From contig NZ_QNRT01000004.1 of NCBI RefSeq assembly GCF_003315245.1, positions 124,001 through 188,000 on the forward strand: 64,000 nt of DNA, given 5' to 3'. The stretch's first letter is position 1; each line of letters starts with the position of its first letter. The notes beneath the pieces are model-generated. The model was not told where the DNA came from and did not search any database. It saw only the letters and a list, made by a program, of their open reading frames with translations. This stretch comes from Arenicella xantha (GTDB lineage: Bacteria > Pseudomonadota > Gammaproteobacteria > Arenicellales > Arenicellaceae). The translations under genes and the position numbers were made by a program. Shown piece after piece: positions 27,822 to 36,928 of this stretch.

Positions 27822-28613
27822 ATGGCAGTAACGGTAACCACCATGCAAAAGATGAAGCAAGCTGGTGATAAAATAACGTGGTTAACAGCCTACGACTACA
27901 GCTTTGCATCGCTCATTGATAATGCTGGGATTGATGCCATATTAGTAGGTGATTCGTTAGGCATGGTCATGCAAGGGCATGCTACGCCAGTGCCGGTAAC
28001 GCTTGAGGATGCCGCTTATCACACTGCGTGTGTCGCGCGAGGTGCGAGTAATTGTATGATTGTTGGCGACCTTCCGTTTGGCAGTTATCAAGTCAGCAAA
28101 GAGCAGGCATATCAGAGTGCCGTAACCTTGATGCAAGCCGGCGCGCATACCATTAAGTTAGAAGGTGGTGAACTGCAGGTAGAAACAATAAGGTTCTTGG
28201 TTGAGCGAGGTATTGCGGTGTGTGCGCACATAGGACTAACTCCGCAATCAGTTCACCAACTTGGTGGCTTTAAAGTGCAGGGGCGAGGCGACGCGGCTCA
28301 ACAGTTGATCGACGATGCTGTTAAAGTAGAGCAGGCTGGTGCCTTTGCGGTGGTACTTGAGGCGGTTCCAGCGGCATTGGCTAAACAAATTAGTGAGCGT
28401 TTGAGCATTCCGACGATCGGAATTGGCGCGGGCGTTGATTGCGATGGGCAGGTACTGGTGTTGCAAGACATGATTGGTATCTACCCGAAAAAAAGCCCCA
28501 AGTTCTGTAAAAATTTCATGTACGGTAGCGCATCAATTGAGGCTGCTATTGAGCGTTATATCAAGGAAGTAAAAGACCGTGACTTTCCTGCGCTTGAACA
28601 CAGTTTTAGTTAG
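27822..28613 (+). CDS. panB: 3-methyl-2-oxobutanoate hydroxymethyltransferase
   Basis: First enzyme of pantothenate synthesis: it transfers a hydroxymethyl group from methylenetetrahydrofolate to 2-oxoisovalerate to make ketopantoate. Motifs include [19 protein letters not shown], the Mg-binding [19 protein letters not shown] and the glutamate-bearing VLEAVP, with ending [20 protein letters not shown]. The 263-residue length is normal. The ATG at 27822 is chosen because GGAG sits six bases upstream. panC follows after 60 bases, giving a panBC unit. Confidence 0.97.
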   Translation: MAVTVTTMQKMKQAGDKITWLTAYDYSFASLIDNAGIDAILVGDSLGMVMQGHATPVPVTLEDAAYHTACVARGASNCMIVGDLPFGSYQVSKEQAYQSAVTLMQAGAHTIKLEGGELQVETIRFLVERGIAVCAHIGLTPQSVHQLGGFKVQGRGDAAQQLIDDAVKVEQAGAFAVVLEAVPAALAKQISERLSIPTIGIGAGVDCDGQVLVLQDMIGIYPKKSPKFCKNFMYGSASIEAAIERYIKEVKDRDFPALEHSFS

Positions 28614-28673
28614 GTTTTTGGCGACTATGTAGTTAAATGCTGCAACAGGATTATTGTTGCTGAGGAGTTAGGC

Positions 28674-29546
28674 GTGAACAAAGTAGAGAGAGTGTCATCG
28701 TTGCGCGCCGCGGTTTCTGCCGCGCGTAAAGAACGAAAAACCATTGGATTCGTACCAACCATGGGCAATTTGCACGAGGGGCATCTGGAGTTAGTTCGCC
28801 AAGCCAAACAACGTGCTGAGTTTGTGGTTGTGAGTATTTTTGTGAATCCAACGCAGTTTGGAGCTAACGAGGATTTAGACAATTATCCTGCGACGCCCGA
28901 AGAAGACGCCAGAAGCTTAGCGGAATTAGGCGCGGATTTATTGTTTCTGCCTGAGCTCACGACCATGTACCCGAGTGCTTTGGAAGAGCAAACCGTGGTG
29001 TATGTGCCAAAGATCGGTGATTTGTATTGTGGCAAGGATCGACCTGAGCATTTTTATGGTGTCACCACCGTAGTGAGTCGCTTGTTCAATATGGTGCAGC
29101 CGGACATCGCGGTGTTTGGCAAGAAGGACTATCAGCAGCTCACGATTATTCGCCGTATGGTGGAAGATCTGGCTTATCCAATACAAGTTGTAGGTGTTGA
29201 TACGATTCGCGCTGATGACGGTTTAGCCTTGTCGTCGCGCAATGGTTATTTAACTGCTGCCGAGCTGCGCGCGGCACCTTTGCTGGCGAAAATACTAAAT
29301 GAAATGGCTGTTCGCATGCAGGATAAAGGGGCGATTCCGTCGAAGAAGTGGTTGCGTGAAATCGAGTCGGAGGCCAAGGCTGAGTTGCTTAGCAAGGGTT
29401 TTTCTCCTCAGTACATCACGGTCTGTCGCCAATCCGATTTGCAGCCAGCTAAGCGAGGCGACACTAAACTAGTAGTGTTAGCGGCGGCGCAGCTTGGTAA
29501 AGCGCGCCTGATAGACAATCTAGAGGTCGAGTTGACCGAATCCTAA
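28674..29546 (+). CDS. panC: Pantothenate synthetase
   Basis: Joins pantoate and beta-alanine with ATP to form pantothenate. The 290-residue protein shows PTMGNLHEGHLELVRQAK with the HIGH-type ATP site, SIFVNPTQFG, FGKKDYQQLTIIRRMV and the KMSKS-like LSSRNGYL. It uses GTG at 28674, preceded by a good GAGGAG site. It is the last gene of the dNK-panB-panC run and converges on serB. Confidence 0.97.
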   Translation: MNKVERVSSLRAAVSAARKERKTIGFVPTMGNLHEGHLELVRQAKQRAEFVVVSIFVNPTQFGANEDLDNYPATPEEDARSLAELGADLLFLPELTTMYPSALEEQTVVYVPKIGDLYCGKDRPEHFYGVTTVVSRLFNMVQPDIAVFGKKDYQQLTIIRRMVEDLAYPIQVVGVDTIRADDGLALSSRNGYLTAAELRAAPLLAKILNEMAVRMQDKGAIPSKKWLREIESEAKAELLSKGFSPQYITVCRQSDLQPAKRGDTKLVVLAAAQLGKARLIDNLEVELTES

Positions 29547-29581
29547 TTTGCCGAGCCCTAAGTTGTCGAGCCTAAGTTGTC

Positions 29582-29614
29582 AGTGTCTAAGCGTGAGAAT
29601 GATGCTCAGACACT
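29582..29614. terminator. Hairpin between convergent panC and serB
   Basis: AGTGTCTAAGC pairs, with one mismatch, to GCTCAGACACT around an 11-base loop. There is no T-run on either side, so termination efficiency is doubtful. Just before it, the sequence CGAGCC(C)TAAGTTGT occurs twice in tandem (about 29552-29579). Confidence 0.35.
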
Positions 29615-29638
29615 AACACCGGCGATCGTTGTTATGCG

Positions 29639-30862
29639 CTAATCGGCGCGCTTGATGTCCTGCTCTTTGAATCCTAGTAGGTACAAGATTCCATCTAAGC
29701 CGTGAGTTGATAATGACTGTTTAGCGGATTCACGAACCAGGGGTTTGGCGCGAAATGCAATGCCTAATCCAGCTTCACTAAGCATGAGTAAATCATTGGC
29801 GCCATCACCAACTGCAATGGTTTGCTGGGGGTCCAAGCCTTCTTCATGGGCGATTTTTTTCAGTAGTAGCGCCTTACGTTTGGCATCGACAACTGGGTGA
29901 ATGACTCGCCCGGTGAGCTTTCCATCGACGATTTCGAGCGTGTTCGCATAGACATGGTCGATACCCAGCATTTGTTTTAAGTGATTGCCGAAGTAGCTAA
30001 AGCCGCCCGACAGGATCGCGGTTTTATAGCCATAAGCGCGCAAATTGCTGATTAGCGTTTTAGCGCCTTCCATGAGCGGGAGGTTTGTTGCAATTTCCGC
30101 TAAAACGTTTTCACTTAGGCCTTCAAGTAATGCCATGCGTTGAGTGAAACTCTCTGTGAAATCAAGTTCGCCACGCATCGCTCGCTCAGTGATTGCGGCA
30201 ACTTGCTCGCCCACGCCAGCGTGTTTGGCCAGCTCATCAATGACTTCGGTGCTGATTAATGTTGAGTCCATGTCAAAACAGACTAGTCGGCGATTTCTTC
30301 TAAACGCGTCATCCCGTTGAATCGCGATATCCACATCAAGCTCCGCGGCTATTTTAAGAAAGCTGGCGCGCATTTGAGCTGGGTTTTTCGGTTCTCCTTG
30401 CACAGAAAATTCAATGCAGGATTTGACCTCGTTACTAATTGGGCGGTCGAGCGGCACGCGACCGCTTAAGCGCACAATATCGTGGATATTCAGTCCTTGT
30501 TCGGCGGTTACTTGCGTGACTCGAGCAATTTCTTCGGCTGATACTTCTCGTGCTAGCAACGTTAGGGTATAGCGATCGGCGCCTTGCTGTTCGACCCAGC
30601 GGCTGTAAGCTGCTTCGCTTACATCTCGAATCTTAACTTTCAGTTTTAGCCGTTTGGCATGATGTTTTAATGCACTTTTAATGGCCTCTGGATCCTGAGT
30701 GTCGGGTAGCTGCAGCATCATGCCTTGCGACACCTGGTCATGAATTACCGATTGACCGATATCTAAGATTCTCACGTCGACTTCGCTGATTACCGCATAG
30801 AAGTCAGAAGACAGGCCAATTCGGTCATCTCCAGATAAGTTTAATAAAATAATGTTTGCCAA
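29639..30862 (-). CDS. serB: Phosphoserine phosphatase
   Basis: HAD-superfamily enzyme releasing serine from O-phosphoserine in the last step of serine synthesis. The 407-residue protein has an ACT-like N-terminal regulatory region (two modules, about 1-180) and the HAD domain with DMDSTLIS (about 196-203), the SGGFSYFG motif and VGDGANDLLMLSEAG. Its length matches the SerB with doubled ACT domains rather than the shorter enterobacterial form. No ATG is available; the frame is closed by TAG shortly upstream, leaving TTG at 30862 (or ATT just before it) as the start, which may keep expression low. Confidence 0.95.
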   Translation of the reverse strand: MANIILLNLSGDDRIGLSSDFYAVISEVDVRILDIGQSVIHDQVSQGMMLQLPDTQDPEAIKSALKHHAKRLKLKVKIRDVSEAAYSRWVEQQGADRYTLTLLAREVSAEEIARVTQVTAEQGLNIHDIVRLSGRVPLDRPISNEVKSCIEFSVQGEPKNPAQMRASFLKIAAELDVDIAIQRDDAFRRNRRLVCFDMDSTLISTEVIDELAKHAGVGEQVAAITERAMRGELDFTESFTQRMALLEGLSENVLAEIATNLPLMEGAKTLISNLRAYGYKTAILSGGFSYFGNHLKQMLGIDHVYANTLEIVDGKLTGRVIHPVVDAKRKALLLKKIAHEEGLDPQQTIAVGDGANDLLMLSEAGLGIAFRAKPLVRESAKQSLSTHGLDGILYLLGFKEQDIKRAD

Positions 30863-31010
30863 AATTGTGTGAGCCTATACGGCGATTAGGAAAGGTCGGT
30901 TGCTCAGTGATGCAGAGTTTACACCAAAAAGTATTTTTGATCTGAGGCGACGGAAACGGAAAAGCATAAGTTAACTGAGTGGTAGAGGTTAATCTGTGCA
31001 AATTTGACGT

Positions 31011-31016
31011 ATAATC
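31011..31016 (+). promoter_or_regulatory. -10 box of the 31-36 kb operon, inside an inverted repeat
   Basis: A perfect TATAAT (31011-31016) lies 42 bases before the first gene and is bracketed exactly by GACG and CGTC (31007-31010 and 31017-31020). The -35 region is poor, so an activator may be needed, or the bracketing repeat may be an operator. By-eye call. Confidence 0.45.
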
Positions 31017-31057
31017 GTCTTCGGACTTAGAACGTTATCAATCTACCCAAAAAGGTT

Positions 31058-32011
31058 ATGACACAAAAAACCAAGGTTGGCGTGGTCGGAGTTGGTTATC
31101 TCGGACAGATACACGCAAAGATTTACCACCAAATGGACAATGTCGAGTTGGTCATGCTGGCCGATACTAACCTAGAGGCGGTGACCGCACTGGGCAAGCA
31201 ATACCAGTGTGACGTTACGACCAATTATCTGGATCTGATTGACCGAGTGGATGCCGTGAGTATCGTGGTGCCGACATCGTTGCACTATGACGTTGCGCAA
31301 CCATTTTTAGAAGCCGGTATTGCCACGCTCATGGAGAAGCCGATTGCTGCCACCGTTGACGAAGCACGCAAGCTGGTAGATTTAGCGGCACAGAATGAAG
31401 CGCCATTTTTAATTGGTCATTTGGAACGCTACAATCCGGCATTGCGCGAGGTGGTTAATCAAGTTGCAGAACCCAAGTATATTGAAGTTCACCGCTTAGG
31501 AACGTTTGTCGAGCGGGCAACCGACGTTGACGTAATCACGGACTTAATGATTCACGACCTGGATTTGGTGTTGTCGTTGGTCGACGAAGAACCAAATGAT
31601 GTTCAAGCTATTGGTGCATCGGTAATAACTGACCACGTTGATTTAGCGAATGTGCGCTTATCGTTTCCGGGTGGTGCGGTTGCTAATATCACCGCAAGCC
31701 GTGTGTCGAACAAGCGCTTTCGGCGTTTTCGCGTGTTTGGGCCGGAAGGCTACTATGGCATTAATTTGATGGATCAAGAGCTGGACATCGTGACCAAAGG
31801 CGAAACACCTGCTGATGGCCGTTTTGCTGGCCTAGAAGTGGACCATATAAAGTTCGAAACCGAGCAACCCTTACAAGTGGAGTTGGCGCACTTCATTGAA
31901 GTAGCTCAAGGGTTAGCCATGCCGATGGTGACTGGTCTGCAAGGTTTAAGAGCGTTGCAGTTAGCCGAACAAATTCAATCGATAATGCGGGATTCAGTGT
32001 CTAATGTGTAA
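31058..32011 (+). CDS. Gfo/Idh/MocA-family NAD(P)-dependent oxidoreductase
   Basis: A 317-residue sugar-type dehydrogenase: Rossmann fold with GVVGVGYLGQIHAK at residues 8-21, an EKPIA motif (about 105-109) containing the conserved catalytic lysine, and IGHLERYNPA. These patterns resemble GnnA-type UDP-GlcNAc 3-dehydrogenases that make the amino sugar for lipid A in some proteobacteria, but the partner aminotransferase GnnB is not nearby, so the substrate stays open. It begins a compact operon; its stop overlaps the DUF192 gene by eight bases. Confidence 0.88.
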   Translation: MTQKTKVGVVGVGYLGQIHAKIYHQMDNVELVMLADTNLEAVTALGKQYQCDVTTNYLDLIDRVDAVSIVVPTSLHYDVAQPFLEAGIATLMEKPIAATVDEARKLVDLAAQNEAPFLIGHLERYNPALREVVNQVAEPKYIEVHRLGTFVERATDVDVITDLMIHDLDLVLSLVDEEPNDVQAIGASVITDHVDLANVRLSFPGGAVANITASRVSNKRFRRFRVFGPEGYYGINLMDQELDIVTKGETPADGRFAGLEVDHIKFETEQPLQVELAHFIEVAQGLAMPMVTGLQGLRALQLAEQIQSIMRDSVSNV

Positions 32012-32519
32012 GAATATTTTATCGGTAGCGTTGCTGTTTTCGTGGTTCATTGTTAGCGGCACTGCTATCGCAGAAGTCTCGAAATGTGAGTTAGATAACG
32101 CTAAACTTAGGGCGATGCCTGTGATCGAAGTCGAGCTGATTCGATCTGACGATACCCGTAAAATTGTTACTGCCAAACTCGCCAATAATAACGCTACACG
32201 AGCAGCGGGTTTTCAGCGAGTGTGCGAATCAACCATCAAAGCAATGCCAATACTGTTTGTATTCAATCATGCTGTGACGCCGCAATTTCATATGCACAAT
32301 GTGGTTGCGCCGATTGATATCGCTTTTATTGACGGTACGGGTGCTATTGATTCGCTGCATGCAATGACGCCATATGTGCTGGCATCGAAAAAGCGGCCGT
32401 TATATGGGCCAACTGGACCCGTGGTTGCTGCATTTGAGGTTCATAAAGGTTTTTATGAAGACAATAATATCGATTTGCAGAGCCGAATTGTCTGGCGCGA
32501 CAAAATTGTCGACGAGTAG
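32004..32519 (+). CDS. DUF192 secreted protein
   Basis: A 171-residue protein with an N-terminal signal or anchor (CKNILSVALLFSWFIVSGTAIA). The remaining sequence matches the DUF192 pattern: AGFQRVCE, MPILFVFNHAVTPQFHMHNVVAPIDIAFIDGTGAI, and a final AFEVHKGF. DUF192 proteins are small periplasmic beta-proteins of unknown function. Its ATG lies within the end of the oxidoreductase gene (ATGTGTAA overlap) and the next gene begins five bases after its stop, so it is embedded in the operon. Confidence 0.85.
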   Translation: MCKNILSVALLFSWFIVSGTAIAEVSKCELDNAKLRAMPVIEVELIRSDDTRKIVTAKLANNNATRAAGFQRVCESTIKAMPILFVFNHAVTPQFHMHNVVAPIDIAFIDGTGAIDSLHAMTPYVLASKKRPLYGPTGPVVAAFEVHKGFYEDNNIDLQSRIVWRDKIVDE

Positions 32520-32524
32520 TTATT

Positions 32525-34522
32525 GTGCTGGATTTTCTTGATTGGGAATCGCCTATTTCCCTAGAAAAAGTATTTTCAAGCGGCGATTCTTTTAGCTACC
32601 CACACATCGTTCAAGATGGCTCAGGTGATTTACTTTACTTAAGTTCTATTAAACAGCAAAAAAGCCGATTGGCTTTAATGCTGTTGGCGGGCGATGAACA
32701 TCACTGCCTTACTCCACAGCCGTTTAGCCTACGTACCCGAGTCAATGAATACGGTGGTAAACCGTTCTGGGTGTTTGGTGCGGATGTGTTGTTTTGTAAT
32801 GATAGTGACCAATGCCTATATAAGGTTTCGGTGAGCGATAAGGGCGCGACTCCGCCGCAACGCGTGACTATTAAGTCATCCACGCGACCTCGCTATATGT
32901 ACACTGATGTGAATCGTGTTGGCGCTGTGTATCTAGCCATTGTTGAGCAAGAAGCCGAGTCGGATGAAGCCGATGAGGAGCTTAGTCAGAACACCATGTT
33001 TTTGGCTTGTATTGACGGTAGTGACAAAGCACCGGTGCCGCTTCAAGTAGGTGCCGATTTTTACAGTAATTTGGTGGTCAGTCATGACCAACAGCGAATC
33101 GCGTGGGTTCAATGGAATCATCCCAATATGCCATGGGATGAAACTGAATTATGGGTAGCGAATTTAGCGCATGACGCCGGTGGTGTTCGCTTGGTCGATG
33201 CGCAGCGCGTTGAATTGGCGCCCACGGCCTGTGTATGCCAGTTGCTGTTTGCATCGGATGGTAGGCTGTTTTTTTCAGCCGATTTCGCACTTGACACTTG
33301 GCGCAATAATTTTTGGAATATCTATGCGCTTGAGCCTCGTAGCAATCAAGTGAGTCGTGTCAGTCAGGAGGCGTTTGAGTTTGGTTATCCGCATTGGCAA
33401 TATGGTGATCAACGAATCGTTCAATTTGACGCAGATACCTTGATCGCGGTTGGTAGCACGCCAGAAAGCGATGTGTTGTTTTCGATTGGTTTGCGTGACC
33501 TGAGCGTTAAGCCGGTGGCGTGGGAAGCCGCGACGATTCAGTACCTTGCGAGTGACGGGCAGGGAAAAATGACGGCACTTCAGCTTGGGCAAGCAAGTAG
33601 TCCACAAGTCGTGACGTTTGAAATTCAAAATCGTGAAGTGATTCGACAATCGTATGTGTCGAACTCAGAGCCTGAGATCGAATGCAGTATTCCAGAGCAC
33701 TTGAGCTTTAAGACTCGTGATGGCGGTGTGGCGTATGGGTTTTACTATGCTCCTTGTAACTCCGAATATGCTGCCAAGACCAACTCCATTGCGAAGCCGC
33801 CCCTGATTGTTATGGTGCATGGAGGTCCAACCGCACGTGCCTACGGACATTTTGACATTCAAAAGCAATTTTGGACGTCACGTGGGTTTGCGGTCTTCGA
33901 CGTGAATCACCGAGGTAGTTCCGGCTATGGTCGCAATTTTCGCGATGCACTTTATGGTCACTGGGGCGATCTCGATATAAGCGATATCATTGACGGTGTT
34001 AACATGTTGGTTGCGCAAAATAAGGTTGATGGTAAGCGTTTATGTATTCGTGGAAAGAGTGCTGGCGGCTATGCCGTGTTGCGGGCGCTAACCGAATACC
34101 CAGGCTTCTTTAAAGCCGGTGCGTGTTATTACGGAATCGGAAATTTAGAGACGTTGGCAGCTCAAACCCATAAGTTTGAAAAATACTACACTGACCGTTT
34201 GGTTGGAGAGGCGTATGCCACACGTCCCAAAACCGTATCGGAGAGTCGATATTATCAACGTTCACCAATTCATCAGCTGCCTAGTTTAGAAAGCGCCATG
34301 ATCGTGTTCCAAGGTAGCCTCGATAAAATTGTGCCGCCAACCGTAGCGCAAGAAATTATTAATGTGTTAGATCGTGTTGGTTTATGGCATGAATATGTAG
34401 AATACGCCGATGAAGCGCATGGTTTTCGACAAGTTGCTAACAATATAGATGCGCTTGGTCGTGAATTAATGTTTTACCAGAATGTGCTGCGTGAAAGCGG
34501 AGCAAGAAGAGAGATTCAATGA
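32525..34522 (+). CDS. S9 family prolyl oligopeptidase-type peptidase
   Basis: A 665-residue serine peptidase with an N-terminal beta-propeller (about 40-370) and a C-terminal alpha/beta-hydrolase domain. The nucleophile lies in GKSAGG (about residue 513), the acid in GSLDKIVPP (about 598) and the histidine in DEAHGF (about 630). The oxyanion region is VHGGPTARA. The absence of a signal peptide indicates a cytoplasmic enzyme that trims peptides, in the acylaminoacyl-peptidase/DPP-like S9C group. GTG at 32525 is the apparent start. The ATGA overlap with hflD at the 3' end suggests translational coupling. Confidence 0.9.
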   Translation: MLDFLDWESPISLEKVFSSGDSFSYPHIVQDGSGDLLYLSSIKQQKSRLALMLLAGDEHHCLTPQPFSLRTRVNEYGGKPFWVFGADVLFCNDSDQCLYKVSVSDKGATPPQRVTIKSSTRPRYMYTDVNRVGAVYLAIVEQEAESDEADEELSQNTMFLACIDGSDKAPVPLQVGADFYSNLVVSHDQQRIAWVQWNHPNMPWDETELWVANLAHDAGGVRLVDAQRVELAPTACVCQLLFASDGRLFFSADFALDTWRNNFWNIYALEPRSNQVSRVSQEAFEFGYPHWQYGDQRIVQFDADTLIAVGSTPESDVLFSIGLRDLSVKPVAWEAATIQYLASDGQGKMTALQLGQASSPQVVTFEIQNREVIRQSYVSNSEPEIECSIPEHLSFKTRDGGVAYGFYYAPCNSEYAAKTNSIAKPPLIVMVHGGPTARAYGHFDIQKQFWTSRGFAVFDVNHRGSSGYGRNFRDALYGHWGDLDISDIIDGVNMLVAQNKVDGKRLCIRGKSAGGYAVLRALTEYPGFFKAGACYYGIGNLETLAAQTHKFEKYYTDRLVGEAYATRPKTVSESRYYQRSPIHQLPSLESAMIVFQGSLDKIVPPTVAQEIINVLDRVGLWHEYVEYADEAHGFRQVANNIDALGRELMFYQNVLRESGARREIQ

Positions 34523-35130
34523 CCCTTTTAGATGAACGAACGATTGCCTTGTCCGGTGTTTTACAGGCGTGCAAGCTTGTTCAGCAGTTAGCCCGAACCG
34601 GGCACTGTGATGAGCAGGATATGCAGGCCAGCTTGCAGTCTGTGTTGGTATTAGACGCGGTGAATACTCAGTCTGTATTCGGCGGGGTTGAGGGCGTTCG
34701 AACCGGGCTGGCGTTGATGGCCGGGGGCATTTTTAATTCAGCACAGGTGCCAGATGTTGAGCTGTTGCGTTACGTCGTTTCGATAATGCAATTACAAGCA
34801 CAACTGTATCGAAATACGCAAAAATTTGCTGATTTTGGGAGTGATGTGGAACGACTTTCTAGCTACAGCGGTGACGATTTAGTCGAAGCCTGTTCGGCCG
34901 TTTATCAAAAGCATGTTAGTACCATGCAACCGCAGGTCATTATTCAAGGTGAGGCTGGACACTTACAGAACTCAGTCATTCCTCCGCAAATCAGAGCGTT
35001 ACTGTTGGCGGCGGTGCGCGCGTCGGTCTTGTGGCAGCAGAAACGGGGCAGCCGATTCCGCTTGTTATGGGAACGTACAAGAATGCAAAATTCGGCTAGA
35101 GAATGGCTATCTCAAACACGGACTCACTAA
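34519..35130 (+). CDS. hflD: High frequency lysogenization protein HflD homologue
   Basis: A 203-residue helical protein with the HflD pattern: an N-terminal ERTIALSGVLQACKLVQQLARTG, then QSVLVLDAVNTQSVFGGVEGVRTGL, and a central NSVIPPQIRALLLAAVRASVLWQQ. In E. coli HflD is a peripheral membrane protein that binds phage lambda CII; its normal cell role is unclear. There it follows mnmA; here it follows an S9 peptidase, overlapping by four bases, so its usual neighbours mnmA and purB have been lost from this place. The stop overlaps the next ATG by one base. Confidence 0.92.
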   Translation: MTLLDERTIALSGVLQACKLVQQLARTGHCDEQDMQASLQSVLVLDAVNTQSVFGGVEGVRTGLALMAGGIFNSAQVPDVELLRYVVSIMQLQAQLYRNTQKFADFGSDVERLSSYSGDDLVEACSAVYQKHVSTMQPQVIIQGEAGHLQNSVIPPQIRALLLAAVRASVLWQQKRGSRFRLLWERTRMQNSAREWLSQTRTH

Positions 35131-35915
35131 TGATGTTGCGCTTCTCACTTCTATTGTTATTAATCATGCCAAGCACGTTGTTGGCGGCCGAGGATACGCT
35201 GCCGCAGCCAGTTAATGCTCAGGTGGTATGGGTAGAGCCATCTCCTGGCCACTACCAGATTATGGTGTCTAACCTAGTGGGCGACGAATGGGCTGATCCA
35301 ATTTCCGTATATCAAAACAAAAATCCGCTGGCAGGTGCTGTACTGATCAGTAACTTTGACGGCGACTCGCTGTTGGTGTGGAGTGAGCAGAGCAAGACTG
35401 AGTTGAAGTTGCTTGCAAGTCTCAAGCCGGTGGGCGCCAAGTACTGGCAGTCTCCCCAAGTCTTGAGTGATTTGGGTAAAGAGAATACTGGCGCGACGGC
35501 AGTGGTTGATTTGACTGGGAAATTTTGGGTGTTTTGGGCTTCCAATGTTAGTGGTATGGATGATATTTACTTAGCCGAAATTGACTCTGCTGGTGCGAGT
35601 TCTGCTCCGCGTCGCGTTCATACTGAAAACGAAGTACCTGATTACTACCCGTCTGCGGAACTAAATCAAGATGGTGATATCGAGCTTACCTGGAAGACGT
35701 TCAACTTAGATATCGGTGATTACGTTGTCGCAAAGTCGGTATTTGAACTTGATAGTTCTAGCAAAAGTAGCTATAAACTCCCGCTTAGCAAAGATGCCGA
35801 AGTCAATGTGTCGGAGCTACCCGTAGCAAATTTTTTACCGGTTAACGCGTCCAGCATGTTGCATATACCTCGCAATCGTTTAGTGCAGGTTGTGCGGTTG
35901 GGCATGACAAATTAG
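35130..35915 (+). CDS. Secreted protein with beta-propeller-like repeats
   Basis: A 261-residue protein starting with two ATGs (35130, 35133) and a signal peptide MMLRFSLLLLLIMPSTLLAAED. The mature part has several repeats of the form ...DEWADPISVYQN, KYWQSPQVLSDLG and FWVFWASNVSGMDDIYLAEID, like the blades of sialidase or BNR-type beta-propellers. No catalytic residues can be assigned. A longer start at 35103 is unlikely because it would place a polar extension before the signal peptide. It shares one base with the hflD stop codon and ends the operon. Confidence 0.75.
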   Translation: MMLRFSLLLLLIMPSTLLAAEDTLPQPVNAQVVWVEPSPGHYQIMVSNLVGDEWADPISVYQNKNPLAGAVLISNFDGDSLLVWSEQSKTELKLLASLKPVGAKYWQSPQVLSDLGKENTGATAVVDLTGKFWVFWASNVSGMDDIYLAEIDSAGASSAPRRVHTENEVPDYYPSAELNQDGDIELTWKTFNLDIGDYVVAKSVFELDSSSKSSYKLPLSKDAEVNVSELPVANFLPVNASSMLHIPRNRLVQVVRLGMTN

Positions 35916-35944
35916 CTTATACAGTATTTACTTACTCTCTATTT

Positions 35945-36835
35945 ATGTCGAAGATAGCTTTTCCTAATTATTTACCAGTCCTGAAAAAACGACGCAAACC
36001 TCGCTCAGTAATCGCGGGCATAGTCGCTGCCTTGGTCGGCGTTCAGTCTACAGCTGCGCTTGCCGCAGCTGACGACCCCACTGTGATTGTTTTGTTCGGT
36101 GATAGCACAACCACGGGAATTAATGCGAACTATAATAGCGAGACTGATAGGCAGGGAAACGGAACTATCACGCGTGGTTGTCCAACCATTTATTTGACGA
36201 ACCTACTTCAAAACCTGGATCCAATTGAACCACCGCAAAGCTGCCCGACAACTATTTATAATTCGCCGGTTTTTGATGCAAATAATGAAGATCGCGATGT
36301 AATTGTTGCCAACTGGGGTTGGGGTGGAAGTGATACGGATAATGGTGTGTCACGAATTCAGTCGAATTTGAGCAGCACCAAAGGCAGTTATGCCGCAAAG
36401 GCCTACCATGTGCTGATTATGTATGGCACTAATGATTTTAATTCTAGTATTAGTACATCTACAACGCGCTTTAATCTGCGGCAGATGATACAGCGAGCCA
36501 GGCAAGTAGGTTATACGCCTGCGCTCGGAACGTTAACGCCACGAGATGACCGAGCGATAGAGCCGTATAATTCAGCGGTTAGCGGTGCTGCGAGTGATGA
36601 AGGCGTGCCATTGATTAATCATTACGCCCGCTTTGTCGCTCAATCTGGCGGTTGGCGTACTCTTATTCCGCAAGAAATCAGCTCCTTAACCGGTGAATTG
36701 ATACGCGTACACCCAAATGATCATGGGTATCTGGTTATTGCTGAGACTTGGTTTGATCAATATTTGAAAAACATTATTGATCCGGAAGCGAGTTTTAATG
36801 TTGTTCCGGTAATAAGTTTGTTGCTTTCAGACTGA
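35945..36835 (+). CDS. Secreted SGNH/GDSL-like hydrolase
   Basis: A 296-residue exported protein with a basic N-terminus (KKRRKPRS) and hydrophobic core ending at ALAAADD. The SGNH fold is suggested by block I VLFGDSTTTG with the nucleophile serine (about residue 57), the glycine block ANWGWGGSD, block III MYGTNDFN, and block V VHPNDHGYLVIAE carrying the D/H pair. Members deacylate carbohydrates or lipids. The C-terminus is VVPVISLLLSD, resembling the tails of the M23 peptidase and the next, convergent protein. It lies 29 bases downstream of the preceding gene. Confidence 0.8.
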   Translation: MSKIAFPNYLPVLKKRRKPRSVIAGIVAALVGVQSTAALAAADDPTVIVLFGDSTTTGINANYNSETDRQGNGTITRGCPTIYLTNLLQNLDPIEPPQSCPTTIYNSPVFDANNEDRDVIVANWGWGGSDTDNGVSRIQSNLSSTKGSYAAKAYHVLIMYGTNDFNSSISTSTTRFNLRQMIQRARQVGYTPALGTLTPRDDRAIEPYNSAVSGAASDEGVPLINHYARFVAQSGGWRTLIPQEISSLTGELIRVHPNDHGYLVIAETWFDQYLKNIIDPEASFNVVPVISLLLSD

Positions 36836-36871
36836 GAGTCTTTAGTTTTTATGGCTGAGAGTTGATTTGGC

Positions 36872-36907
36872 AAAAAAAAGCACAGCCATTAGGCTGTGCT
36901 TTTTTTA
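36872..36907. terminator. Bidirectional terminator between SGNH gene and convergent hypothetical
   Basis: An A-run leads into GCACAGCC, loop ATTA, GGCTGTGC and a T-run; it is symmetrical, so it can end both the plus-strand SGNH gene and the minus-strand secreted-protein gene. Confidence 0.9.
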
Positions 36908-36928
36908 CTTTGTTACAACTGTGTATAT

